Notes under the pieces: generated by a model
What the model was told of the DNA's origin: nothing
Seen by the model: only the letters and a program-made list of their open reading frames with translations
Database searches by the model: none
Assembly (NCBI GenBank): GCA_963817065.1
Contig: CAWFMO010000001.1
Coordinates: forward strand, 620,001-684,000
Origin: CAWFMO01 sp963817065
GTDB lineage: Bacteria > Actinomycetota > Thermoleophilia > Solirubrobacterales > 70-9
Reading direction: 5' to 3'
DNA: 64,000 nucleotides
Program-made: the position numbers and the translations under genes
Part shown: one piece after another, positions 8,409 through 15,826 of the stretch
Layout: every line of letters starts with the position of its first letter
Position numbering within the stretch: position 1 is the stretch's first letter

Positions 8409-10324
8409 TGCGCACTGGGACGAAAATCAGGCTGATCGCGGTGGGGATCGCCTGCGGGGGCCTTCTTCTTGCAACTCCAGCCCATGCCGGAGAGATCAAC
8501 GTAGAGACCTACTTCGACGAGCCCGACACCCCGAACGGGGATTGCTCGCTTAGGGAGGCGATCCGCTCCGCCAACAGCGATACGGATATCGGCGACTGCA
8601 CCGACAGCGCCGACCCCGACACGATCGTTCTCGCCGCGGGCGATCACGACCTCAGCATCACCGGCGCCGCCGAGAACGCGGCGCTGAGCGGCGACCTCGA
8701 CGTCACCGAGGATCTGACGATCACGGGGGCGGGCCCCGACGCGACCGGCGTCGACGGCAACGACATCGACCGGGTTCTCGACGTCATTGGCGGGATCGTC
8801 AACCTGTCGGGGATTCGGGTGCACGACGGGGCGAAGGACTCGACCGGTGTGACTGAAGGGGGGACCGGAATCCGGGGCGTCGCGGGTTCAACTCTCAATA
8901 TTGCCGACAGCGCCGTGAGCGGCAACACGTCGTTCGGCGCGAGTGGCATCTGCAATGGCGGCGGGATCCGTGCGGCTACGGTCAACCTCACCGACAGCAT
9001 CGTCACCGGCAACAGCGCGAATTGCCCCGGCGCCGTCGGAGGCGGGATCGCCGCCACGACCGCCAACCTCGCCAACAGCACTGTCAGCGCCAACGCCACG
9101 CTCACGAGCGGTGGGGCGAGCAGGGGCGGCGGGATCGATGCCGGCACCGCCACCGTCACTGACAGCACGGTCACCGGCAACTCGGCGGGAGGACTCGTTG
9201 GTAGCACCGGGGGCGGGATCAATGCCACCGCCGCCACGCTCACCAACAGCGCGGTGAGCGGCAACAGCGCGGCCGAAAAAGGCGGCGGGATCTTCGCCAC
9301 GACCGCCACACTCACCGGCAGCACTGTGAGCGGCAACAGCACGCGGTCCAGCGGGACAAGGGAAGGCGGTGGGATCCGCGCCGGCACGGTCAGTCTCACC
9401 GGCAGCACCGTGGCCGCCAACGCATCTCCAGCCGGAGTCGGCGGCGGCGTTTCCGCAGACGCGGCGACTCTCACCGACGCCGTGGTGGCGGGCAACAGCG
9501 CGACCAGCGGCGGCGGGATCCACGGCCTCAGCGCCGGGCCGCTGGAGGTCTCGTCGAGCACCGTCTCGGGCAACGACGCCACAGCCCAGGGCGGTGGCAT
9601 CTTCTACACCGGCGCGGGCACCCTCGATCTCACGAACAGCACCGTGAGCGGCAACGAGGCACGTACGAACGGCGGCGCGATCCACGTTGGTGGGGCGGCC
9701 ACGGCCAACCTCGCCAGCGCGACGATCAATCGCAACCGCGCCGATTTCGACGCCAACGCAAGCGGTGATGGTGGTGGCATCAGTCAGGCCGACACGGCAG
9801 CGGTCAACCTCAAGAACACGATCCTGGCCGGGAACCACGATGCCGGCGGACAGGCTCCCGACTGCGTCGGGACCCTCAACTCGCTGGACTACAACCTCAT
9901 CGGCACCGCCGCCGGCTGCACGATCTCGGGGGCGACGACCAACAACCAGAGTGGCGATCCACTGCTCGCGCTGCTGGCATCTAACGGGGGCCCGACTCTG
10001 ACCCACGCGCTGCTCGCCGGCAGCCCGGCAATCGACAACGGCAATCCCGCCGAGCCCGGGAGCGGCGGCGGTGCCTGCGAGGTCACCGACCAGCGTGGGC
10101 TGCTACGCGGCGGCGATGCCGGGCCGTGCGACATCGGCGCCTTCGAGCTGGGCGCACAGCCTCCGCCCGTGGTTCCGCCGCCGACGCCCCCGACGCCCCC
10201 GATGCCCCCGGCGGCGCTGGCGCCGACACCGACGGTCACCACGCCCGCTCCGCCTCCAGTGGCCAAAAAGTGCAAAAAGGGCCGCAAGTTGAAGAAGGGC
10301 AAGTGCGTTAAGAAGAAGAAGTGA
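8408..10324 (+). CDS. CSLREA / choice-of-anchor Q beta-helix surface protein with CK-tail (copy 2)
   Basis: Tandem paralogue of the preceding gene, 638 residues from the ATG that overlaps the previous stop; an upstream in-frame ATG at 8384 would add eight residues. Layout is the same: signal peptide ending TPAHAGE, CSLREA block, NSTVSGN/GGGI beta-helix repeats, choice-of-anchor Q block ending CDIGAFELG, a Pro-rich linker, then KKCKKGRKLKKGKCVKKKK with ten residues between the cysteines. The first about 94 codons after the signal core are identical in DNA to copy 1, while the middle of the helix has diverged, and the anchor Q region is again nearly identical. This implies a duplication with gene conversion at the ends or rapid change in the exposed helix. 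Confidence 0.85.
   Translation: MRTGTKIRLIAVGIACGGLLLATPAHAGEINVETYFDEPDTPNGDCSLREAIRSANSDTDIGDCTDSADPDTIVLAAGDHDLSITGAAENAALSGDLDVTEDLTITGAGPDATGVDGNDIDRVLDVIGGIVNLSGIRVHDGAKDSTGVTEGGTGIRGVAGSTLNIADSAVSGNTSFGASGICNGGGIRAATVNLTDSIVTGNSANCPGAVGGGIAATTANLANSTVSANATLTSGGASRGGGIDAGTATVTDSTVTGNSAGGLVGSTGGGINATAATLTNSAVSGNSAAEKGGGIFATTATLTGSTVSGNSTRSSGTREGGGIRAGTVSLTGSTVAANASPAGVGGGVSADAATLTDAVVAGNSATSGGGIHGLSAGPLEVSSSTVSGNDATAQGGGIFYTGAGTLDLTNSTVSGNEARTNGGAIHVGGAATANLASATINRNRADFDANASGDGGGISQADTAAVNLKNTILAGNHDAGGQAPDCVGTLNSLDYNLIGTAAGCTISGATTNNQSGDPLLALLASNGGPTLTHALLAGSPAIDNGNPAEPGSGGGACEVTDQRGLLRGGDAGPCDIGAFELGAQPPPVVPPPTPPTPPMPPAALAPTPTVTTPAPPPVAKKCKKGRKLKKGKCVKKKK
8465..8746 (+). repeat. 282-bp direct repeat, second copy
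   Basis: Partner of 6609-6890. A second, less perfect match joins the 3' parts of the two genes (about 7898-8240 with about 9809-10150), so homology brackets a variable middle. Confidence 0.85.
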
Positions 10325-10407
10325 TGCGTGGCCGCGTCGGGCCCAGCCCCGTTCGAGCAAGGTTTCCATCTAAAAAACCCGCGACGCGTTAAAATCTTCG
10401 TCACCGA

Positions 10408-10481
<74 letters not shown>

Positions 10482-10485
10482 TCTA

Positions 10486-10517
10486 GAGAAAGGGCCCTCA
10501 CTTCGGGGCCCTTTCTC
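10486..10517 (+). terminator. Terminator of the tRNA-fMet gene
   Basis: GAGAAAGGGCCC and GGGCCCTTTCTC form a perfect 12-bp stem with an 8-base loop, directly after the tRNA, followed by GTTTCC. Confidence 0.85.
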
Positions 10518-10540
10518 GTTTCCAGAGGCCCTTGCGTTCT

Positions 10541-11017
10541 CTAGATCGGCGAGCCGGCGAAGAAGAAGAACCACACCTCGAAGCTGATCGCGCCCGCCGC
10601 GACGCTGATCGTCACGATTCGTTCGATGAGGCTGACCCCGTACTTTTTTCTGGTCTCTTGCGCGCCCTCGCCACGCATGCTGCGCAGCCAGGGAGATGTT
10701 TGGCGCGCTTCAGCGGGCCGCCCGGTGACGCGATCGTAGGTGGCGCTGAGCCAGGTCAAAGCGAAGTAGAGCGCCGTCTCGAATACGGCGAGCGCAAGGA
10801 CGGCAGTGAAAGCGCCGGCCATGGTCGGCTGCGTCCCGCCCTGGAGTTGCGCGCCGATCCAGACTGCGAGCAATGGCGCGCCGGTCCAGATATTCACCGC
10901 CGCGAGTGTCGTGGCAGCCGCAAGGGCGATCCGCTTCACGAAGCCGTGTCGCATTGCCTCCTGCCGCGCCCCCAGCGCCGGCGGTCGGTTGATTGCCCGT
11001 CCAGAGTTTGCATTCAT
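10541..11017 (-). CDS. Small integral membrane protein, unknown function
   Basis: Up to 158 residues with three hydrophobic segments: about IALAAATTLAAVNIWTGAPL, a central AFTAVLALAVFETALYFALTW and a C-terminal IVTISVAAGAISFEVWFFFFAG. A hydrophilic loop rich in Arg and Glu separates the last two. Start is uncertain: ATG 11017 abuts the palindrome of the divergent promoter, while ATG 10954 has AGGAGG only 2 nt upstream. It is divergent from the TetR gene at 11074 and the shared gap contains a dyad, so it is probably the regulated target, perhaps a small-molecule resistance or envelope protein. Confidence 0.65.
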   Translation of the reverse strand: MNANSGRAINRPPALGARQEAMRHGFVKRIALAAATTLAAVNIWTGAPLLAVWIGAQLQGGTQPTMAGAFTAVLALAVFETALYFALTWLSATYDRVTGRPAEARQTSPWLRSMRGEGAQETRKKYGVSLIERIVTISVAAGAISFEVWFFFFAGSPI

Positions 11018-11020
11018 CGA

Positions 11021-11034
11021 TGTATTACAATACA
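11021..11034. promoter_or_regulatory. Candidate TetR operator
   Basis: TGTATTACAATACA is a 14-base near-perfect palindrome (12 of 14 positions symmetrical) in the gap between the membrane protein and the TetR gene. A second TGTGTAT follows at 11050. Placement between divergent genes fits autoregulation. Confidence 0.55.
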
Positions 11035-11073
11035 CGTCTGTATGAGAAATGTGTATCTCCAGCCGGTCCTGTG

Positions 11074-11721
11074 ATGGCAGCCAAGACGAAGCGCAAACGC
11101 CTGACTCGACAGGAACAAAAGGCTCAGACGCGCGAAAGGTTCCGCGATGCAGCTGCGACGGTGTTTATCGCCCGGGGCTTTGAGCGGGCGAGCGTCGAGG
11201 AGATCAGCGCCGAGGCCGGGTACACGCGCGGCGCGTTCTACTCCAACTACGCCGGCAAGGAGGAGCTCTTCTTTGAGGTGCTGCAACAAGGCGCCTACCG
11301 CGAGTACACCCGGATGCTCGAGGAAACGCCCAGCGACTTGGGACCGCGGGAGCAGCTGCGCTGGGGGGCAGAGCAGCTTGTCGAGCGCTACAGCGGCACG
11401 GATGAGCAGCGCACATGGCTCTCTCGGCTGTGGCTCGAATGCATGGCGGTGGCTGCCCGGGACGAGCAGTTTCGGGAGCTCGCGGCCAACTTCTGGAAGG
11501 GGAACCGCGGAATCGTCGCCGACCGGATCCGCAGCGAGTACGAGCGCGTCGGCGCGCGGCTGCCGATCGAGGCCGAGCACATCGCCTCGGCGATGACCGC
11601 CCTGGACATCGGGCTTTTCCTCCAGAACCTCGTCGATGCCGAAGCGGTTCCGCTCAAGATCTATCCGCCGTTGTACGACCTCCTCTTCGGGGAACTGACG
11701 GAGCCTTCACGAGTTGAATAG
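11074..11721 (+). CDS. TetR/AcrR family transcriptional regulator
   Basis: A 215-residue regulator. The N-terminal helix-turn-helix is at about residues 17-63: QTRERFRDAAATVFIARGF, ASVEEISAEAGYTRGAFYSN, then FxxKEELF-type YAGKEELFFEVL. The remainder is an all-alpha ligand-binding and dimer domain. ATG 11074 is chosen; GTG 11071 would add one residue. It probably represses the divergent membrane-protein gene and itself through the dyad between them. Ligand unknown. Confidence 0.86.
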   Translation: MAAKTKRKRLTRQEQKAQTRERFRDAAATVFIARGFERASVEEISAEAGYTRGAFYSNYAGKEELFFEVLQQGAYREYTRMLEETPSDLGPREQLRWGAEQLVERYSGTDEQRTWLSRLWLECMAVAARDEQFRELAANFWKGNRGIVADRIRSEYERVGARLPIEAEHIASAMTALDIGLFLQNLVDAEAVPLKIYPPLYDLLFGELTEPSRVE

Positions 11722-11822
11722 GCGCGTGTGCTGTGGGCATCAGATACCCAAGTCGCGATCTCGGACATTGCTCAGACTCAGCCTGGCCGATTCGACGATC
11801 CTGACCCGCTCGGTGGGGAGAA

Positions 11823-11846
11823 CGAATCGGGCCGCCGATTCGATTT
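11823..11846 (+). terminator. Hairpin with T-run after the TetR gene; possible degenerate repeat copy
   Basis: CGAATCGG and CCGATTCG form a perfect 8-bp stem with a GCCG loop followed by ATTTTGG, a good intrinsic terminator 100 bp beyond the TetR stop. The bases before it (GGTGGGGAGAACGAATCGGG) resemble the dispersed tRNA-like repeat, so this may be a decayed seventh copy. The rest of 11722-11958 has no gene. A -10-like TGTAAGAT at 11921-11928 probably drives the next gene. Confidence 0.6.
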
Positions 11847-11958
11847 TGGGGGACGCGGCAATCGAGGGCAGAAAGCCTGCTTCTCGTCCAAAGCACCCCT
11901 ATCGCAATCTACGCTCGCGGATGTAAGATCGATCACAACTTCAAACAGGGGGGGCGTC

Positions 11959-13044
11959 GTGCGTAGCTCGAAATGGATTGCGGCTGTCGTGGTGGTGGTG
12001 GGCATGATCGGCACCAGTTCGGCCTCGGCGGCGGAACTGATCGGCTCCGACCTCGTTGCGCCGGCAGATGGACCGGGATTTGCTCCGCCGGCCACCACCA
12101 CGCAGACAACCCAGCCACCGACGGTGACCCTGCCGCTCAGTGCAACGACCTCCGGCGTGATCGTCGAGATCAGGATCAAGCATGCGGCGCTCGGTGCCAC
12201 CAGTGGAACCGGCGGGTTCTCGATCCTGAGCGGCACGGATCCCGACTTCACCGCCCGGATTTCGCCGCTGCTTCCGAATTTCACGTGGGACGCCAACACG
12301 CCTGCGGGAATCAGGAGCTTCGTGCCGAGGGACGCGAACGGGGACCCGGTGGGCGTCCCGGTCGCCGTGGGCGAGCGCCTGGCCTACAGAACGGTCAGCG
12401 GTGACCATCCCAGCATCCAGAACACCAGCGCGGGGGCCCGGCATTTCGTCCTTGTGGATCACACGTCGGGAACCCTTGTCTACAGCGATGCTGGCGTCAC
12501 CCGCGAGCTCCTGATCCAGACGCGGATCGAGCCCGACGGGGACGGCGATGGTTACGGCGATGAGACCCAGGACGCCTGCCCCCAGAACCCCGCGACGCAC
12601 AAGGCGTGTCCATCTGCCAATGCCAAGCCCACCCCATCTGCGAATGCCAAGCCCACCTGCCGCGGTGAGCAGGCAACGATCGTGGGCACTTCCGGTGACG
12701 ATGTCATTCAGGGAACTGACGGCGCTGACGTGGTCGTGGCGTTCCAGGGAGACGACAAGGTCTTGGGGGCCGGCGGTGACGATCTGATCTGCGGCAACCG
12801 CGGAGAGGATTTGATCCGCGGGCAGGCCGGCGACGACAGGCTCTATGGAGGCCACGGCGCCGACCGCCTCGACGGCGGCGCCGGGACGGATCTCCTGGTC
12901 GGAGGGGCCCAGGCAGACCACCTGATCGGCGGCGAGGGGCCGGATCGCTTGCGCGGCGGTTCACCCGATGCGCCGCCCTCGCAGGCGCCGGATCGCTGCC
13001 GCGGCGGCGGCGCTGAGGACAAGATTCAGGGCTGCGAGCGCTGA
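11959..13044 (+). CDS. Secreted protein with C-terminal RTX (calcium-binding) repeats
   Basis: A 361-residue exported protein. GTG 11959 follows a purine-rich CAGGGGGG site and gives the signal peptide WIAAVVVVVGMIGTSSASAA. Residues 25-190 are a beta-rich domain of unknown type, followed by a thrombospondin-type-3-like DGDGDGYGDETQDACP calcium loop and a short duplicated linker (SANAKPT twice). The last 120 residues are RTX nonapeptides (GTSGDDVIQG, GAGGDDLIC, GQAGDDRLYGGHGADRL). The C-terminus CRGGGAEDKIQGCER carries no CK-tail. Same module order (beta domain, DGDGxGDETQD, RTX) as the gene at 53529, so the two are distant paralogues. Confidence 0.8.
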   Translation: MRSSKWIAAVVVVVGMIGTSSASAAELIGSDLVAPADGPGFAPPATTTQTTQPPTVTLPLSATTSGVIVEIRIKHAALGATSGTGGFSILSGTDPDFTARISPLLPNFTWDANTPAGIRSFVPRDANGDPVGVPVAVGERLAYRTVSGDHPSIQNTSAGARHFVLVDHTSGTLVYSDAGVTRELLIQTRIEPDGDGDGYGDETQDACPQNPATHKACPSANAKPTPSANAKPTCRGEQATIVGTSGDDVIQGTDGADVVVAFQGDDKVLGAGGDDLICGNRGEDLIRGQAGDDRLYGGHGADRLDGGAGTDLLVGGAQADHLIGGEGPDRLRGGSPDAPPSQAPDRCRGGGAEDKIQGCER

Positions 13045-13067
13045 ACGCCTTTCGTAGGGCCCGTTGT

Positions 13068-13097
13068 AGGGCTGCTTTCCATGCAAAGCAGCCCTTT
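13068..13097 (+). terminator. Intrinsic terminator of the RTX gene
   Basis: AGGGCTGCTTT and AAAGCAGCCCT form a perfect 11-bp stem with a six-base loop followed by TT, 24 bp after the stop. Confidence 0.8.
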
Positions 13098-13136
13098 CGC
13101 GTCAGAGGGCTTTGGGCGTCTCTCGGACCCGGGGAC

Positions 13137-13194
13137 GGTGGCAGCGAGAAACGGATCGGGCCCCCGCTATGTCTGTCACTACCACCAAAGAGCC
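13137..13194 (+). repeat. tRNA-like intergenic repeat, copy A
   Basis: Core GCGAGAAACGGATCGGGCCC continuing CCCGCTAT, then GTCTGTCACTACCACCAAAGAGCCC. It matches copies at 15485, 25634, 26850, 32485 and 34504, all in plus orientation. The minus-strand peptidase remnant begins exactly where this copy ends. Confidence 0.75.
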
Positions 13195-13515
13195 CCGGGT
13201 TGTCCTGCGCGAGCTGGCCGAGATCGTTTACGTAGCCGTCATAGGTGCGGTAGGTCTGGCGGCCGCTTGGCAGCGCCGAGTCGAGGGGACCTGCGGCGGC
13301 CTGCGCCTCGGCGCGGCGGTCGGCCGCGCTCTTCGCGCTCAGATCGGGGATCAGGGTGGTGGAGTCGAAGCCGGCTGCCGCGAGCTCGGCGCGCGCTGGG
13401 CATCGGAATGCCAGGGTTCCGACACCGGCGCAGGGGCGCCGCCGGCGAATGCCGGCGCGGCACAGCCGACGGCGATCGCGACGATCCCCGCTCTAGCGAG
13501 ATCGAACCGTCCCAT
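13195..13515 (-). pseudogene. Truncated, frameshifted M14 zinc carboxypeptidase remnant
   Basis: ATG 13515 opens a signal peptide (FDLARAGIVAIAVGCAAPAF followed by AGGAPAP). After a frameshift near 13411 another frame reads CPARAELAAAGFDSTTLIPD and, further on, LPSGRQTYRTYDGYVNDLGQ then LAQDNPGL. The segment SGR-x-x-YRTYxxY-x-x-x-LxxLAxxNPGL is the start of the catalytic domain of M14 zinc carboxypeptidases. Homology stops at the boundary with repeat copy A, before the zinc ligands (HxxE), so the enzyme cannot be active. About 270-300 residues of a normal M14 domain are missing. The rest of 13516-13617 has no gene. Confidence 0.68.
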
Positions 13516-13617
13516 AACTGAAACTACCACCGGCCTCGCGCGCGCCTCGGGCTGAGAGCACAGCAGCCGCCTTCGCCCTCGCCACCGGACCTCTGGGGCC
13601 GCTCCCCTTCTCGTCAA

Positions 13618-15201
13618 CTACCTCTGGCGGGAAGCCTTTCCCGTGGCGCGGCGGACGCACTTCTTGCGCTTCGTGGCGTTCCTCTTGTGCTTCCTCTTGC
13701 ACCTCTTCTTGGCGGTAGTCAGGTCGGAGGGGGGGGCGCCCGTCCCCGCGGGCGGGCTACCGCCACCGCTGCCAGTGCCATCCGGCTGGGCCGGGCCGAC
13801 GGTGAACTGGCGTGTGGCCGGAGTCGCATCGGTCAGCCCCTCGCGATCAGTCGCCCGGACCCGGAACGTATAGGTGGCGTTCACCAGCGGGCCATAGGCC
13901 TGGGGTGATGTGCAGGGAAGGTAGATGGGGGCGCCCTGGTCGAGCGAGCACTTGAACTCGGAGGGTTCGTCGGCGCTGAACTCGAAAGCCACATCCGGGC
14001 CGACGTTCGCTCCGCTGGGCCCGAGGTCGATCTGCGTTTCCGGCGGCACTCCGGTGCTGTTGCGGAGGACCAGCGCCTCATCCTCGCTATTCAGCACCGC
14101 AACGAGGTCGATCTTGGTGTCGCCGCTGACCTCGGCCGTGGACACCGAGCGAGGACTTCCGTGGCCAACGAAAGCGAGCGGCGAAGCGAAGGTGCCATCC
14201 CCGGCGCCGAGCCCGATGTAGACGTTGTTCGAGCTCCCGGTGAACGCCAAATCCTGATCGGCGTCGCCCTCGAAGTCGCCCATCGTCACCGATGTCGGGC
14301 TCGTGCCCGACGCGTAGCTGGTTTCAGAGCCAAAGCTGCCGTTACCGGCCCCGAGCCGGACCTTGATCCCGGCATCGGTAGCGAGGACGAGGTCGAGGTT
14401 GGAGCCGGGGTCCAGGTGACCGAGGGCGACACCCCTGACCGGGCTTGGCTCGTTGACGGTGGTCGGTGATCCGAACGTCCCCAATGCGCTGCCGAGCAGG
14501 ATCGCGAAGCTCGCCGAGACTGCGGGCATGCAAATGGGGCTGGGGCAGCCCTGTTGGCCGACGATCAGGTCGGGGTATGTGTCCCCGTTCAGGTCGCCGA
14601 GCGCGACCGAGGTCGGCACCACGCTCAGGGCGTAGTCGGTGCGCGTATACATGCGCGTATCGTTGCCAAGGACGACGCCGGCCGACCCCGGCTGAGTCTG
14701 GGTGAAGACCTCAGTGAATACGAGGTCGGCGTACTGGTCGCCGTTGAGGCTCCGAGCCTGGATCTCCCCACCCACCTGCCCGGTGTTGGTGGTGGCGAAG
14801 GGAACAAACGGCGTCTCGAAGGTGCCGTCGCCGTTGCCGTAGAGGAACGAGAGATTTTGCCCAATCTTGTTGAGGGTGATCACGTCCAAAGCGCCGTCGC
14901 CGTCAATGTCGCCGGCCGTGACCGCGATCGGAGCGTCGCCGACGTCATAGGGCGTCGCCCCGCCGAAGGCCCCGCCACCGCTCCCGAGCAGAATCGAAAC
15001 CGTGTCCACATTCTCGTTGACGACGGCGAGGTCTGGCCGACCATCGCCATTGAAGTCAGCGGCCGCCACGTCGGCAGGCTGATTGTCCACCGGAAGCTCG
15101 TCGATCCCGAAGTCGACCGGGTCGGCCGCTTGCGCTTGGGGTGCCCAAGCCAGCGCCCCGATCAGCAGCGCGAGTGGGACGCCCCCCTTACCGCGTCGCA
15201 T
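13618..15201 (-). CDS. FG-GAP/VCBS beta-propeller surface protein with CK-tail
   Basis: A 527-residue exported protein. A signal peptide (PLALLIGALAWAPQAQA) precedes about seven FG-GAP/VCBS blades with the calcium loop DFNGDGRPDLAV, DIDGDGALDVIT, DLNGDTYPDLIV and similar. Residues 385-465 form an Ig-like or fibronectin-like domain (PPETQIDLGPSG to YTFRVRATDREGL). A Gly/Pro/Ser linker leads to the tail KKRCKRKHKRNATKRKKCVR with 13 residues between cysteines. Such propellers act in adhesion or ligand binding. It is the only CK-tail gene on the minus strand, which shows that the tail is not produced by a strand-specific DNA repeat. Confidence 0.85.
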   Translation of the reverse strand: MRRGKGGVPLALLIGALAWAPQAQAADPVDFGIDELPVDNQPADVAAADFNGDGRPDLAVVNENVDTVSILLGSGGGAFGGATPYDVGDAPIAVTAGDIDGDGALDVITLNKIGQNLSFLYGNGDGTFETPFVPFATTNTGQVGGEIQARSLNGDQYADLVFTEVFTQTQPGSAGVVLGNDTRMYTRTDYALSVVPTSVALGDLNGDTYPDLIVGQQGCPSPICMPAVSASFAILLGSALGTFGSPTTVNEPSPVRGVALGHLDPGSNLDLVLATDAGIKVRLGAGNGSFGSETSYASGTSPTSVTMGDFEGDADQDLAFTGSSNNVYIGLGAGDGTFASPLAFVGHGSPRSVSTAEVSGDTKIDLVAVLNSEDEALVLRNSTGVPPETQIDLGPSGANVGPDVAFEFSADEPSEFKCSLDQGAPIYLPCTSPQAYGPLVNATYTFRVRATDREGLTDATPATRQFTVGPAQPDGTGSGGGSPPAGTGAPPSDLTTAKKRCKRKHKRNATKRKKCVRRATGKASRQR

Positions 15202-15484
15202 GACACCGCAGCCTCAGAGCTACTCGCTCACTACCCCAGACTGACCCGATCACCTTCTCGACTTGAGTACTCACTTCCACACTTCGGATTGGTCCGCTGG
15301 TAGTCACTATGGCGCATCCTCCTTCGGCTCGCTTGGTCGCGCCCCCCGATGCTCTCGCGCACGTATGAGTTCTGAGTACGCTGCAATCGCGGGAAACGAT
15401 CGCCTATGGCGACGCGAATGGGCACGCCCGCGAATCCCGCAACTAGGTTCCGAGAGTACGCCCCTGAATTGCTCGAGTGCGGTG

Positions 15485-15536
15485 GTCTCTCGTATACGCG
15501 TGTGGTCGTAGCGAGAGAACGAATCGGGCCCCCGCT
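15485..15536 (+). repeat. tRNA-like intergenic repeat, copy B, within a 625-bp gene-free gap
   Basis: GGTCGTAGCGAGAGAACGAA followed by TCGGGCCCCCGCT, preceded by CTCTCGTATACGCGTG as in copy C. The surrounding 15202-15826 has no convincing gene. A minus-strand open stretch at 15573-15780 ends in a plausible Ala/Asp/Val-rich segment but matches no family I recognise, and may be a decayed gene end. Confidence 0.65.
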
Positions 15537-15826
15537 CCCTTGTGTTTCTCGGGTCTCACTTCGACGCCCTGGTCATTTAGTCAGGACGGCGGCGATCGCG
15601 TCGGGCCGGCTGCGGTGCGCGATCCCGTGCTGGCCGCCAGGACCGAGGCCTTCGCCGCGACGGCGATCGGCCCGCGCGAGTACCTCTCGCCATGCAATCT
15701 CGTGCGGGCCGCAGCTGTTCGTCCGCGCCGACCGCGAGACGTCGCCGTAGCCGGGATCCCTTGCCTCGCGATGATTCCGCTCGCTGGGTCCTTCCCGGCC
15801 CCGGTCCAAACCGCAAGAATGTCGCC

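Noticed and set aside
7000..9800. Regularly spaced short repeats (AACAGCACCGTCAGCGGCAAC-like) that could look like a CRISPR array
   Set aside because: They are in frame, vary at third positions and encode NSTVSGN turns of a beta-helix; unit length is irregular and spacers are coding.
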